From: Clostridiaceae bacterium
GTDB lineage: Bacteria; Bacillota; Clostridia; UBA1212; DUPL01
Assembly (NCBI GenBank): GCA_012838385.1
Contig: DUPL01000118.1
Coordinates: 1-64,000, forward strand
Length of the DNA: 64,000 nucleotides
Direction of reading: 5' to 3'
The notes under the pieces are model-generated. The model searched no databases, was not told the origin of the DNA, and saw only the letters and a program-made list of their open reading frames with translations. The position numbers were made by a program, and so were the translations under genes. Positions 26,602 to 35,498 of this stretch are shown here, one piece after another; within the stretch, counting starts at the first letter, position 1, and each line of letters opens with the position of its first letter.

Positions 26602-27027
26602 ATGCCTCATCACGAAAAACAGGATATGGGACCTGAACCTTACATCCTAAACATCAAGCAGAAAGCAAAACAGAACACAAACTACCGCACAACCATTTGG
26701 ACAGGAGAATATTTGCAATTAACACTCATGAGCATTGTCACAGGTGGAGATATAGGGCTTGAGATGCATCCGGACCTTGATCAGTTCATACGTGTGGAAG
26801 AAGGCCAGGGCCTCGTCCAAATGGGAGAAAAAGAGGACAATCTAAGTATCCAAAAAAGAATTTACAGCGGCTATGCCTTCATAATCCCTGCAGGCACATG
26901 GCACAATCTGATAAACACCGGCATGAAACCCTTGAAACTCTATTCGATATACGCACCTCCCCAACACCCTCCTGGAACAATACACCGAACAAAAGAAATA
27001 GCAATGCAGGAAGAACACCATGATTAG
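26602..27027 (+). CDS. Cupin-domain protein
   Basis: A 141-residue single-cupin protein. The metal-site motifs are EMHPDLDQFIRVEEGQG near residue 53 and IIPAGTWHNLINTG near residue 95, fitting the two cupin motifs with a His-rich centre. Related small cupins in Firmicutes often lack an assigned substrate. The ATG follows AAAGGAGTAGTTTA. It begins 59 bases after tmcAL and ends at a bidirectional terminator facing the restriction locus. Confidence 0.88.
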   Translation: MPHHEKQDMGPEPYILNIKQKAKQNTNYRTTIWTGEYLQLTLMSIVTGGDIGLEMHPDLDQFIRVEEGQGLVQMGEKEDNLSIQKRIYSGYAFIIPAGTWHNLINTGMKPLKLYSIYAPPQHPPGTIHRTKEIAMQEEHHD

Positions 27028-27063
27028 AAAAAGGCTATTGGCATATAAAGCCATAGCCTTTTT
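27028..27063. terminator. Bidirectional terminator between the cupin gene and the restriction locus
   Basis: AAAAAGGCTATTGGC and GCCATAGCCTTTTT form a long stem with a short loop and T/A tracts on both sides. It serves the cupin gene on the plus strand and the DpnII-type endonuclease remnant on the minus strand. Confidence 0.92.
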
Positions 27064-27900
27064 CAATTGCCAGTCAAGAGTGATGTCAACAATCCTTTTT
27101 CTAGATCATTAATGTTGTACACCGTTTCCATGACATTAAAAGTTTCTCTCAAATTATCTTTTGCAGAAGTCCATCCAATTCCATCTGTAATCCAGACCAG
27201 CTTAAAACCGTCTATCCTTTGAGCTTCCTGATACAGCATTTTGTAGCTTCTGGCAGTCTCATTAAGCTTGGAACCATGACCAGTATAAAAATTTGTTTCA
27301 ATACCATAAATCATTTTGTCTGCTCTTACAACAAAATCAAACTTTTTTTCAGCCCTCTCTTCATCTCCAAACACGGACAAATCAAGACCAAACCTGTTTT
27401 TGATTTCTGTCAGCTTCATTTCCTTGAAATAGTTGATGTTCTTAACAAAACCTGCTGCAATTATGTACTTCTCCACCAAATCCTCCATGGAATCTCTGCC
27501 CCTGTTCTTTCTGCACCGAAAGCATAATCCACCAAATTGCTGACTATATGATTCTGGAGCATTTCAAATAGTCCCGTTTCCCGCATGAAATGTTTGTACT
27601 GCTCTATGCTGTACATCATCCTGCTAAAATTGTAAACCAGGACTCCTTGCAAATCATTTATGTAGATCTTGCTTTTTCTAACCGCCATCAAAATGGTATG
27701 CATTTCAGTGTCTCAGGATACCTGGTCACAATATCTTCAAAATCCTGCTCTATGTTCTTTGACCCGACCAGAGCATTAAGTATATTCAACTCTATTTTGT
27801 ACTGCTCCACATTCCTCACAACTTTGTTAAAATCCGTGTAGTACTTGTAGCTTGCAATACTTTTCTTCAATGTTGCAAACCACTCATCAAAGTTCCTCAT
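27063..27900 (-). pseudogene. DpnII-type (GATC) restriction endonuclease, broken by two frame disruptions
   Basis: Three frames together give a DpnII/MboI-like endonuclease. The first encodes MRNFDEWFATLKKS and ALVGSKNIEQDF, the second YSIEQYKHFMRETGLFEMLQ and NHIVSNLVDYAFG, the third NRGRDSMEDLVEKYI to FYTGHGSKLNETARSYK. The first break is at AAAA, 27,690-27,693: adding one base would restore the frame. The second is near 27,500-27,516, where about 8-9 residues expected from DpnII are also missing. The PD-(D/E)XK-like core (KKFDFVVR...GIETNFYTG) lies in the third frame, so no active enzyme is expected. Sequencing error could explain the first break but hardly the second. It overlaps the end of dpnA by 14 bases. 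Confidence 0.85.
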
Positions 27901-28692
27901 TTTTCACCTTCTCCAATCTCCTTTTGGTTATCTCCATATACTCCTCACAATTGTCAATACCAACAAATTTTCGCCCAAGTCTGACAGCTTCCACTCCAGT
28001 AGTTCCCGAACCACAGAATGGATCAAGAACCAAGTCTCCTTCCTGGGTTGAAGCTAGAACTATTTTTTCAAAAGATATCTTGGTTTTTGTGTTGGATGTC
28101 TACCTTCGGTCTTTTCCGATGGCTTTGTAAGACTGCCCGTCCATACATCCTTCATTTGCTTCCCATTGTTTAATTCTTTCATCTTTTCGTAGTTGAAATA
28201 GTGCTTTGCCTTTTCATCCTTTTTTGCCCACAGGATGGTTTCAGTAGAATGTGTAAAACACTTGCATGCAAGATTTGGAGGTGGATTTGTTTTCTGCCAT
28301 GTAATATTATTCAATATCTTGTACCCTTCCTGCTCCAATGCCATGCCAATGGAATATATGTTGTGTAAAGTGCCAGAAATCCAAATGGTACCATTAGGTT
28401 TCAGAACTCTTCTACACATCCTTATCCATCTGCGGTTGAATTCATGTTTTTCTTCTATAGTTGTAGCATTTTCGTTAAGCTTGTCCCATGAACCTTTATT
28501 AACAGACACCATTTTTCCTCCCTGGCATGTGATACCGTTGTTGCTTAAAAAATATGGTGGATCTGCAAAAATCATATCAAAACATTCTGATTTCATTTTT
28601 CTCAGTATTTCAAAAGAATCTCCCAGTACAAGAATTGAATCGTCTGTTTCATAATAACTTGGTATGTTGTTTTCAAATACACTTTCCCTCAT
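27887..28692 (-). pseudogene. dpnA: DpnA-like adenine-specific DNA methyltransferase, frameshifted
   Basis: This is the second methylase of DpnII-type systems, which in pneumococcus methylates GATC on single-stranded DNA. The first 210 codons include DMIFADPPYFLS (motif IV) and GRHPTQKPRYLLKK, then hit a stop. With one more base in the A6 run at 28,063-28,068 the frame continues as IVLASTQEGDLVLDPFCGSGTTG to the natural end. The lost tail contains the SAM-binding FxGxG motif, because this class has motif IV before motif I, so the truncated form should be inactive. The ATG is 1 base after the dpnM stop. A real mutation, slippage or an assembly error are all possible. Confidence 0.85.
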
Positions 28693-28693
28693 T

Positions 28694-29536
28694 TTATCTC
28701 CCTTGGTAATTGCAAATAATTATTTCCTCTCCTACACGATTGTTCGCATCTGAATTTATCATGCGCTTAACACTTACTACATCCATCCTGTACCCCTTAT
28801 TGCCATATAACTCGTTAATGAACTCAGTGTTGTGGTTTGTCAGCATGCAGAAACATCCTCTTTCTGTAAGTTCATCAAAAAGTCTTGCAAGTCTAATATG
28901 GCTTTCAACATCAAAACCTTCTTTTGTATAGGATTCAAAGGAGGTGGGATTAAGAGGGGCATACGGACTGTCAAGAAACACAAAATCCCCTTCCTTAGCT
29001 AAGTGGCAGGCATCTTCAAAATCCCCTTCAAGGATTGTTACATTCTTAAGGTATTTCGATACTTCAAGGATTGATTCAGCATCTACAGATCCCCTTCTTG
29101 AGTTGTTATACGGTACATTGAACAACCCTTGTGCGTTCACTCTGTATAGCCCGTTATAGCAGTGCTTGTTTATAAACACTAACATCGCGGCAAGTTCTAC
29201 ATCATACTCCTGCCTCATTAGCTTGTCGTTGTATTTTTCGCGTATGTGATAGTAGTATTTTTTTCCATCATCCCACATCTCATCATCAAGCTTGTTAACA
29301 ACATCTAAAAATTCATCAGGTGATGTGCCTATCTGTCTGTAGGCATTTATCAATGCCTTATTTATGTCGTTTATAACTGCGTTATCAGGAAGCAAATCAA
29401 ATAAAACCGCACCACCACCTACAAAGGGCTCGTAATATGTATTAAACTTTTCAGGCATTCTCTCTCTTATATGTGTTAGAAGCTGGCGTTTCCCACCAGC
29501 CCATTTGACAAAAGGAGCTATTTTAGTCTTCTGCAT
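28694..29536 (-). CDS. dpnM: DpnM/Dam-type DNA adenine methyltransferase (GATC)
   Basis: A 280-residue D12-class N6-adenine methyltransferase. Motif I is FVKWAGGKRQLL near residue 9, followed by YYEPFVGGGAVLFDL and NGLYRVNAQGLFNVPY, matching DpnM/Dam. Motif IV, usually DPPY, reads DSPY in FVFLDSPYAPL, an unusual change. The ATG giving MQKTKIAPF has GGGG 8 bases upstream. The frame is intact while the two genes after it are broken, so the chromosome may still be GATC-methylated. Order dpnM-dpnA-endonuclease equals the pneumococcal DpnII locus. Confidence 0.92.
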   Translation of the reverse strand: MQKTKIAPFVKWAGGKRQLLTHIRERMPEKFNTYYEPFVGGGAVLFDLLPDNAVINDINKALINAYRQIGTSPDEFLDVVNKLDDEMWDDGKKYYYHIREKYNDKLMRQEYDVELAAMLVFINKHCYNGLYRVNAQGLFNVPYNNSRRGSVDAESILEVSKYLKNVTILEGDFEDACHLAKEGDFVFLDSPYAPLNPTSFESYTKEGFDVESHIRLARLFDELTERGCFCMLTNHNTEFINELYGNKGYRMDVVSVKRMINSDANNRVGEEIIICNYQGR

Positions 29537-29614
29537 CAATATTTCCCCATCTCTACAATAACTTATCGTACATCCCCTATTATAACTACAATTCTGCAAA
29601 ATAACAAACGCGTA

Positions 29615-30358
29615 TTACTTCACAAACACAAATATATACTCGTGTGCAATCATTAAGAAATTCTTCTTTACATTCCTCCAATATGCCGTTGATGTGCAAT
29701 TATGCTGCTCCTTGATAATAATTTCCTTCAATGCAAACCCTGCCTGTATAAAACACTCCATTACACGAAAACCCAAAGGAACTATCTTTCCCTGCCTTCT
29801 TGTGTCGCCCATCATTACCGTGCACATTTTTTCCCGTTTCAATACTCTGAAGGATTCCCTTGCCACCACTTTCATTTTTTCAACAAACTCATTAACTTCC
29901 AATAGTGATATGTCTTCTGCTATTCCATTTGAATATTTGATTATGTTTGCATACGGTGGATGTGTACATACAAAGTCCATTCTGCCATCTTCGATAAATT
30001 CAAGATTCATTGCACTGCCATTTACAACATGAATTATGGATTTTGTACTGCATGTAAAGTTGAGATTGCTTTTCGTCAGTTGAACAGATTGCGGATTTAT
30101 ATCAACACCTATTGCATTTCGTCCCAATAATTTTGCTTCGACCAATGTAGTACCGCTGCCAACAAACTGGTCCAGAATCCAATCACCGGGCTTAGTGTAC
30201 AAAAGTATTAGATTCCTTGGTATGTATGGTGACCAGTTCCCCCTGTATCTACCTGAATGAGTCGCCCAACTACCTCGGTCGGGGAAAGACCATACTGTAG
30301 TTGTTTCAAGCATGAAATTTTCAGGACTTAAACGAATAAAGCATACCTCCTTTGTCAT
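29615..30358 (-). CDS. DNA methyltransferase of N4/N6 type with an HPPY motif
   Basis: A 247-residue methyltransferase. The SAM motif is ILDQFVGSGTTLVEAKLLG near residue 62, followed by GVDINPQS, and the catalytic tetrapeptide is THPPY near residue 138, an atypical first residue in place of D/S/N. N-terminal SWATHSGRYRGNWSPYIPRN is typical of stand-alone methylases of this order. It is additional to the two methylases of DpnII systems. The first codons contain a strong ribosome site, AAAGGAGG, within ATGACAAAGGAGG, so the true start may be further in, for example ATT at codon 8; I kept the ATG. Specificity is unknown. Confidence 0.8.
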   Translation of the reverse strand: MTKEVCFIRLSPENFMLETTTVWSFPDRGSWATHSGRYRGNWSPYIPRNLILLYTKPGDWILDQFVGSGTTLVEAKLLGRNAIGVDINPQSVQLTKSNLNFTCSTKSIIHVVNGSAMNLEFIEDGRMDFVCTHPPYANIIKYSNGIAEDISLLEVNEFVEKMKVVARESFRVLKREKMCTVMMGDTRRQGKIVPLGFRVMECFIQAGFALKEIIIKEQHNCTSTAYWRNVKKNFLMIAHEYIFVFVK

Positions 30359-30447
30359 GTTTCATTTATTCTAATACATATTCAGAAAAAAATCCACTTG
30401 GTAATATGAAGTTACAGTTTTTTTAATATTTACTTTACAAAAAACTA

Positions 30448-30476
30448 TTGCATTCAATGATGTTTTATGGTATCAT
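30448..30476 (+). promoter_or_regulatory. tRNA-Gln promoter
   Basis: TTGCAT, 17 bases, TATCAT, about 33 bases before the tRNA. Confidence 0.75.
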
Positions 30477-30509
30477 TGAGAATGTTGAAGTGCTAATTGA
30501 CTTACTCGA

Positions 30510-30583
30510 TGCGGAATGGTGTAACGGTAGCACGAATGACTCTGACTCATTTTGTCTGGGTTCGAATCCTAGTTCCGCAGCCA
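30510..30583 (+). tRNA. tRNA-Gln (anticodon CUG), CCA encoded
   Basis: The acceptor stem TGCGGAA pairs perfectly with TTCCGCA, followed by discriminator G and encoded CCA. The anticodon arm AATGA-CTCTGAC-TCATT has anticodon CTG, reading CAG. The T-arm has GGTTCGAATCC and the D-loop TAACGGTAG. The length of 74 with CCA is normal for Gln. It lies between the methyltransferase gene and RNase J with its own promoter and terminator. Confidence 0.96.
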
Positions 30584-30587
30584 AACG

Positions 30588-30620
30588 GGAGTTCAGACCT
30601 TTGTCTGAACTCCTTCTTGT
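30588..30620 (+). terminator. tRNA-Gln terminator
   Basis: GGAGTTCAGAC, CTTT loop and GTCTGAACTCC make an 11-bp perfect stem 4 bases after the CCA, followed by TTCTTGTT. Confidence 0.9.
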
Positions 30621-30649
30621 TAACTTTTCCACTTTGACAGAATTTAATG

Positions 30650-30677
30650 TTTACAACTGACTATTTAGTGGTATAAT
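30650..30677 (+). promoter_or_regulatory. RNase J promoter
   Basis: TTTACA, 16 bases, TATAAT with TGG directly before the -10 (extended -10). It lies about 40 bases before the rnj ATG. Confidence 0.75.
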
Positions 30678-30717
30678 AATTGAACAAGATTCGATCGATA
30701 AAATTTTGGAGGTATAT

Positions 30718-32412
30718 ATGAACGAAATTAGTAGAAACTTACGAGTTATACCGTTGGGTGGACTTGAGGAGATCGGAAAAAACCTGACAGTATTTGAAAC
30801 AGAAACAGACATAATCGTAGTGGACTGCGGTATAGCTTTCCCAGATGACGATATGTTGGGCGTAGATTCGGTAATCCCGGACATAACATATTTAATTAAG
30901 AAGAAAAACAAGATAAGAGGTATCTTCATAACACACGGACACGAAGATCATATTGGAGGACTGCCCTACTTTCTAAAAGAAATTAATGTACCAATTTACG
31001 GAACAAAGCTGTCACTCGCCCTTATCGAAAGAAAGCTCGAAGAATTCAAGTTAAATGACTCAGTCGATTTGCATGTAGTTCAACCAGGTTCAACAATCAA
31101 ACTGGGCTTGACATTCACAGTAGAATTCATACACACAAATCACAGTATCGCAGACAGCTGCGCTCTTGCAATCAACACACCAGCGGGCATTGTTATTCAC
31201 ACAGGAGACTTCAAGGTCGACTACACTCCAATTGATGGACATCCCATAGACTTGAGAAGATTTTCAGAATACGGAGAAAAAGGCGTTCTCTTGTTAATGG
31301 CTGACAGCACTAACGCTGAAAGAAAAGGATTTACAATGTCCGAAAAAACCGTTGGAGCGGCATTTGATGAGATTTTTTCAACTACCGAAGGCAGAATAAT
31401 TGTTGCAACCTTCTCATCAAACATACACCGTGTACAACAGATTGTAAACGCTTCAAAGAAGTTTGGAAGAAAATGCGTGATTTGCGGTCGCAGTATGGTG
31501 AATGTTGTTGACGTTACAAAGCAAATTGGGTATATGGACAATATAGATGATGTGCTTATTGACATTGATGAAATTGGCGACTACAGCCCTGAAGAACTAT
31601 GCATCATAACCACGGGCAGCCAGGGAGAACCAATGAGCGCTCTTGCACGTATGGCTATTGCAACCCACAGGCAGATAGACATAGTTCCTGGAGATACTGT
31701 AATCATTTCAGCAAACCCAATCCCAGGCAACGAAAAGCCAATTGCCAAAATGATAGACGAGCTCTTCAAACGCGGTGCAAACGTAATCTACAAAGCATTG
31801 GCTGATGTTCACGTATCTGGACACGCCTGCGAAGAAGAATTAAAACTTATACAGGCACTAGTAAAGCCAAAGTATTTTGTACCTGTGCATGGTGAATACA
31901 AGCACATGATACACCACAAGAACATTGCAGTAGGTATGGGAATTCCTGAAGATAACATATTCATTCTGGAAAACGGAAGAGTTCTTGAGTTTGACAACGG
32001 TGCGGTTGTGAACACAGAAGAAACTGTACCAGCAGGCAACATTCTTGTTGACGGTCTTGGCGTAGGCGATGTTGGTAATATTGTCTTGAGAGACAGGCGC
32101 CATCTTTCTGCCGACGGCTTGATAATCGTTGTAATGACCATAGAAGCAAGTTCAGGAAAACTCCTTTCAGGTCCGGACATTATCTCAAGAGGTTTTGTCT
32201 ACATGAGGGAATCTGAAGACATGATTGCGAAAATCAGGGAAGTTACAAAAGAAGCGCTCGCCCGATCCGATGACTCAAGGAAACGCGACTGGACTCTTAA
32301 GAAGACAAATATCAGGGATGCAATACATGAATATGTATACGAACAGACAAGGCGCAACCCAATGATACTTCCCATAATCATGGAAGTCGACTTGGCAAAA
32401 CTGGATTATTAA
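30718..32412 (+). CDS. rnj: Ribonuclease J
   Basis: A 564-residue metallo-beta-lactamase/beta-CASP ribonuclease with 5'-3' exonuclease and endonuclease activity in mRNA decay and rRNA maturation. The metal motif is FITHGHEDHIGGLPYF near residue 72, and VIHTGDFKVDYTP and VPVHGEYKHMIHHK supply further ligands. The C-terminal domain runs to the end at normal length. The chosen ATG (MNEISRNLRVIPLGG) follows GGAGG by 5 bases; an upstream in-frame UUG overlaps that site. Transcribed alone from its own promoter. Confidence 0.96.
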   Translation: MNEISRNLRVIPLGGLEEIGKNLTVFETETDIIVVDCGIAFPDDDMLGVDSVIPDITYLIKKKNKIRGIFITHGHEDHIGGLPYFLKEINVPIYGTKLSLALIERKLEEFKLNDSVDLHVVQPGSTIKLGLTFTVEFIHTNHSIADSCALAINTPAGIVIHTGDFKVDYTPIDGHPIDLRRFSEYGEKGVLLLMADSTNAERKGFTMSEKTVGAAFDEIFSTTEGRIIVATFSSNIHRVQQIVNASKKFGRKCVICGRSMVNVVDVTKQIGYMDNIDDVLIDIDEIGDYSPEELCIITTGSQGEPMSALARMAIATHRQIDIVPGDTVIISANPIPGNEKPIAKMIDELFKRGANVIYKALADVHVSGHACEEELKLIQALVKPKYFVPVHGEYKHMIHHKNIAVGMGIPEDNIFILENGRVLEFDNGAVVNTEETVPAGNILVDGLGVGDVGNIVLRDRRHLSADGLIIVVMTIEASSGKLLSGPDIISRGFVYMRESEDMIAKIREVTKEALARSDDSRKRDWTLKKTNIRDAIHEYVYEQTRRNPMILPIIMEVDLAKLDY

Positions 32413-32439
32413 TAAATATAGGATAAGAGACCATAGTAC

Positions 32440-32465
32440 CGGATTGTGAAAACAGTCCGGTCTTT
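32440..32465 (+). terminator. Probable rnj terminator
   Basis: ACCGGATT and AGTCCGGT form an 8-bp stem (one G-U) with a GTGAAAAC loop, followed by CTTTATAATTT. The U-tract is short, so partial readthrough into the carboxypeptidase gene is likely. Confidence 0.6.
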
Positions 32466-32482
32466 ATAATTTGAGGTGTTTT

Positions 32483-33694
32483 ATGGAAACAAAAACTAAA
32501 AAACTAAACATACTTGCAATATATTTAACCCTTGTACTTATACTCTCCTCCTGCTCACTGTTGAAAAAAGATATATCCCCCACTCCAACAATTGCTCCTA
32601 CCCAAGGTCTGGAAACAATGGAGCCAACTCCAACCTACACCATTACTCCAACACCCACGCCAACTCCATACTATACTCCAGACATCCCAAATCCGACATT
32701 ATTCCCAACCTATGTCCCAGAGGGACAAAAGATTGTCAATCCTTTCAGGATATACAACTCTCAAACCTATGAGTTTGATGTTCTGAATCTTGCTCACAGG
32801 TATTCAGAGATTTTAAAAGTTGAGGTATTTGGAAAATCATACATGGGCAAGAACCTTTATGTAGTAAAGCTGGGAAAAGGAAGCACAAAGGTATTGGTAA
32901 CCGGAACAACACATGCAAGGGAAAACATAACCACAAACTATATCATGCGTACCATAGAAGAGTATGCAATCAGCTATCTCAACAAGGAAACTTATGACGG
33001 TTACAATGTCTATGAAATACTCAACAAGGTAACCATATACTATGTGCCTCTCGTCAATCCGGACGGACTTGACATCGTGAATCTTCTTAAAGACCCTTTA
33101 GACGATCCCAACAATCCGGTCTTTGGAAAACTTGACGAATACTCAAAAGTAACCTGGAAAGCAAATGCAAGAGGAGTTGACTTAAACAAAAACTATCCCT
33201 TCATTTTCGAAGAAGTGGAAGCAATAAATCCCACACAGAGATTTGCATCCCAGGACTACCACGGCCCCTACCCTGCCTCGGAGCCAGAAACACATGCGAT
33301 GATAAACCTATGTGAAACGAATGATTTTCAATTCTGTATTAATCTGCATTCAAAAGGCAAAGTCATGTTCTGGAGAGATGAAGGAAACGGAGTAATTGAG
33401 GGTGATGAAAAACTGGCAAGGCTCATAAACAAGAAGACTGGATATACTATGTACACACCAACCACAAATCCACTAAGCTATGGAGCGGCTCATGAAAACT
33501 GGTTCAGATACAGGTTTAAAAAACCTGCGATATGCCTTGAGCTTACCGCAGGTAATGATGGTCCTATCCCATACAATCTCATAAACAGAGAGAAATTTGG
33601 AGGTACATTGTATGATTACTACGGAACAAGAGTCCTTGACTGGGAAAAAACCAAATCCCTAATGCTAATGTTGGCCAAAGAATACTTCGGCTAG
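32483..33694 (+). CDS. Lipoprotein M14 zinc carboxypeptidase
   Basis: A 403-residue secreted, lipid-anchored metallocarboxypeptidase. The signal ends in the lipobox-like LSSC near residue 24, followed by a Thr/Pro linker with TPTPTPTP to about residue 70. The M14 domain has the zinc motif THARENIT (HxxE) near residue 150, NLHSKGKVMF supplying the third His, and the catalytic Glu in CLELTAGND. Likely role: trimming peptidoglycan peptides or scavenged peptides outside the membrane. The chosen ATG (METKTKK) follows GAGGTG by 4-5 bases. Its 3' end overlaps the convergent LiaF-like gene by 4 bases with no terminator between. Confidence 0.92.
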   Translation: METKTKKLNILAIYLTLVLILSSCSLLKKDISPTPTIAPTQGLETMEPTPTYTITPTPTPTPYYTPDIPNPTLFPTYVPEGQKIVNPFRIYNSQTYEFDVLNLAHRYSEILKVEVFGKSYMGKNLYVVKLGKGSTKVLVTGTTHARENITTNYIMRTIEEYAISYLNKETYDGYNVYEILNKVTIYYVPLVNPDGLDIVNLLKDPLDDPNNPVFGKLDEYSKVTWKANARGVDLNKNYPFIFEEVEAINPTQRFASQDYHGPYPASEPETHAMINLCETNDFQFCINLHSKGKVMFWRDEGNGVIEGDEKLARLINKKTGYTMYTPTTNPLSYGAAHENWFRYRFKKPAICLELTAGNDGPIPYNLINREKFGGTLYDYYGTRVLDWEKTKSLMLMLAKEYFG

Positions 33695-34386
33695 ACGTAA
33701 ATAATGTTAACTCCTCCAAAGGCGCCGGAAACTTCCACAGTAAGGGTACCGTTATGTATCCCTTCGCGATTTGAAGTTTTGGTGCCTTTTTTGTTCCGGT
33801 CATGGGATACTCCGCCAAAGAATATGAAACCCTTTGAAATTACATTCGTTCCATCCGGAACGAATATTTCAATACCGCCAAAACTGACTTGTACAGACAA
33901 ATATGCACCATTAGGATTAATCTGGGTGTTGGTCAAATCAAAGCTGGTTCCACCAAACACTGCAGATACTTCCCCTTTTGTGAAAACATCATCGTTGTAT
34001 TCAATTTCCCCCGATGAAAACACATTACTGTATGAATTCTTACTGTTTGTCCTTCTTGCTTCTCTTTGCTTTTTGAAGGCAGAGAAAAGTATCGACAAAG
34101 CAATCAGCAAAAGCACTATTGCACCAACAAGTTCCATTGTCATTTTAGGAGCTTCATAACCAAGGGCGTCATACATCCAGTATCCGCCAAAGAATATGAA
34201 CAAAAGGGATATCACTCTGGAACCTGAACTGAACAGTGATGTCAAACCTATTCCAATTAGCACAACAGGCCAAAAGGTCCACAGATTAACCTTTTCATTT
34301 GGAAAAGATACAACTCCGGTAATATTTAGTATTAGAGCCAATGATACGGCTAGTAACAATAAAGCCCAAATAATCTTGCTTCTCAT
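33691..34386 (-). CDS. LiaF-like membrane protein (DUF5668/DUF2154-type)
   Basis: A 231-residue protein with about four membrane segments in the first 105 residues (IIWALLLLAVSLALILNI, LWTFWPVVLIGIGLTSLF, VISLLFIFFGGYWMY, LVGAIVLLLIALSILF) and a C-terminal beta-rich domain with repeated F-G-G turns (SAVFGGTSFDL, VSFGGIEIFVP, GAFGGVNIIYV). This matches LiaF/YvqF proteins, which restrain LiaRS-type envelope-stress kinases in Bacillus. No two-component genes are adjacent, so a sensory role is inferred. It follows the metallophosphoesterase gene by 19 bases and is probably cotranscribed. Confidence 0.87.
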   Translation of the reverse strand: MRSKIIWALLLLAVSLALILNITGVVSFPNEKVNLWTFWPVVLIGIGLTSLFSSGSRVISLLFIFFGGYWMYDALGYEAPKMTMELVGAIVLLLIALSILFSAFKKQREARRTNSKNSYSNVFSSGEIEYNDDVFTKGEVSAVFGGTSFDLTNTQINPNGAYLSVQVSFGGIEIFVPDGTNVISKGFIFFGGVSHDRNKKGTKTSNREGIHNGTLTVEVSGAFGGVNIIYV

Positions 34387-34405
34387 GGCAAGCCTCCTTT
34401 TATTA

Positions 34406-35464
34406 TTAGTCTGCTGTTTTATGTTTTAATGTAATAATTGCTACTTCGGGTGTGTTGAACGCCCTAAGTCTGAAAGAAGAAGGAATCCCCAAACCTGAAC
34501 TTATAAATTTCAGCCTGCCATGATTATCTACTGACAAACCATATGCATACTTTTCCTCAGGCAGAAGACCCTTGTCGTCAGTATAAAAAGCTCCGAGAAG
34601 CGGAAGCCTTGCATGCCCGCCAATGGTGTGCCCTGAAATACTGGCATCAAAATCAACCTCAACAAGATACCTTTGATTCACATCATCAAGCCTTCTCTGC
34701 ACATTGTAGTTTATCGGCTTGTGGGTTACACATATGCTGAAGTGTTTGTCGGAATCAAATCCAAGTTCGTCAAACTTCTTCTCATAATATTTGGTACCCG
34801 TAAGGTAAATGTATTCTCCACCCTTTTCAATTCGTTGTATTGGATAAACAAAAGAACATCCTCTTTCCTCCAGTTTTTCCATCAGCGGAGTCTTTTTACT
34901 CGGTATAATGCACATATTCCAGTTATCATCCAGATCTTCTCTATCAGGCCTGTAATCCGTTTCACCAAGAATATAGTATATAGGAACCTCCTTCTCAATG
35001 GAATCTATAAGGTCAATTATTACATAATAATCTTCATCATCAGGACTTCGTAAGTAGTCTCCGGTCATAAGTATCATGTCAAACTCAAGACTGTTGATGT
35101 GTGATGCAAGCCTTTTCTGCATGGTGCCAAAAGTCTTGCCATGTAGATCTGTTATCTGCAGAATCCTGTAACCATCAAAAGCCTCGGGTATCTGTTCATG
35201 CTCAAATTCTGCATAGTGTACTGTAAGCTGCTGATTGTCCCTTGTAACATAAATCACCAGTGCCGCAATCAAGACAATAATTAAAAGGATCCAAACCCAG
35301 GCATAGCTCTTCTTCTCAGGTGGCAGGAACAGATAGCCCATTCCTTTCTTTTTTTCCTTCTTCCGGGCTTTTGCCTCCATCTTTGCTTTCTTCATTTCCT
35401 GCTTTCTAAGTTTTCTTTCCTGCTTCCTTTTTTCCTTCTGATCAAACAGCTTCAGCTCTGCCAT
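34406..35464 (-). CDS. Membrane-anchored metallophosphoesterase
   Basis: A 352-residue protein: a very lysine-rich cytoplasmic start (KKEKKKGM and similar) to about residue 45, one membrane segment (YAWVWILLIIVLIAALVIYV), then an extracellular calcineurin-like phosphoesterase domain. Metal motifs are ITDLHGKTFG, LMTGDYLRSP, YILGETDY (usually GNHD or GNHE), CVTHKP and SGHTIGGHARLP. It resembles YkuE-type phosphoesterases. Substrate unknown; wall or lipid-linked phosphoesters are plausible. The chosen ATG (MAELKLF) follows AGAGGATTTGT. It has its own promoter and leads into the LiaF-like gene. Confidence 0.9.
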   Translation of the reverse strand: MAELKLFDQKEKRKQERKLRKQEMKKAKMEAKARKKEKKKGMGYLFLPPEKKSYAWVWILLIIVLIAALVIYVTRDNQQLTVHYAEFEHEQIPEAFDGYRILQITDLHGKTFGTMQKRLASHINSLEFDMILMTGDYLRSPDDEDYYVIIDLIDSIEKEVPIYYILGETDYRPDREDLDDNWNMCIIPSKKTPLMEKLEERGCSFVYPIQRIEKGGEYIYLTGTKYYEKKFDELGFDSDKHFSICVTHKPINYNVQRRLDDVNQRYLVEVDFDASISGHTIGGHARLPLLGAFYTDDKGLLPEEKYAYGLSVDNHGRLKFISSGLGIPSSFRLRAFNTPEVAIITLKHKTAD

Positions 35465-35498
35465 ACAAATCCTCTTTACATTAAATTTATGCAGAATA

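Noticed and set aside
27063-30583. Restriction locus as an island integrated at tRNA-Gln
   Set aside because: The locus lies on the 5' side of the tRNA, whereas integrases usually use the 3' end. No integrase gene or repeat of the tRNA 3' end was seen on the far side.
32630-32680. Short ACTCCA/ACNCCA-type repeats as a tandem repeat or CRISPR
   Set aside because: They encode the Thr/Pro linker of the carboxypeptidase lipoprotein; no spacers or constant repeats exist.
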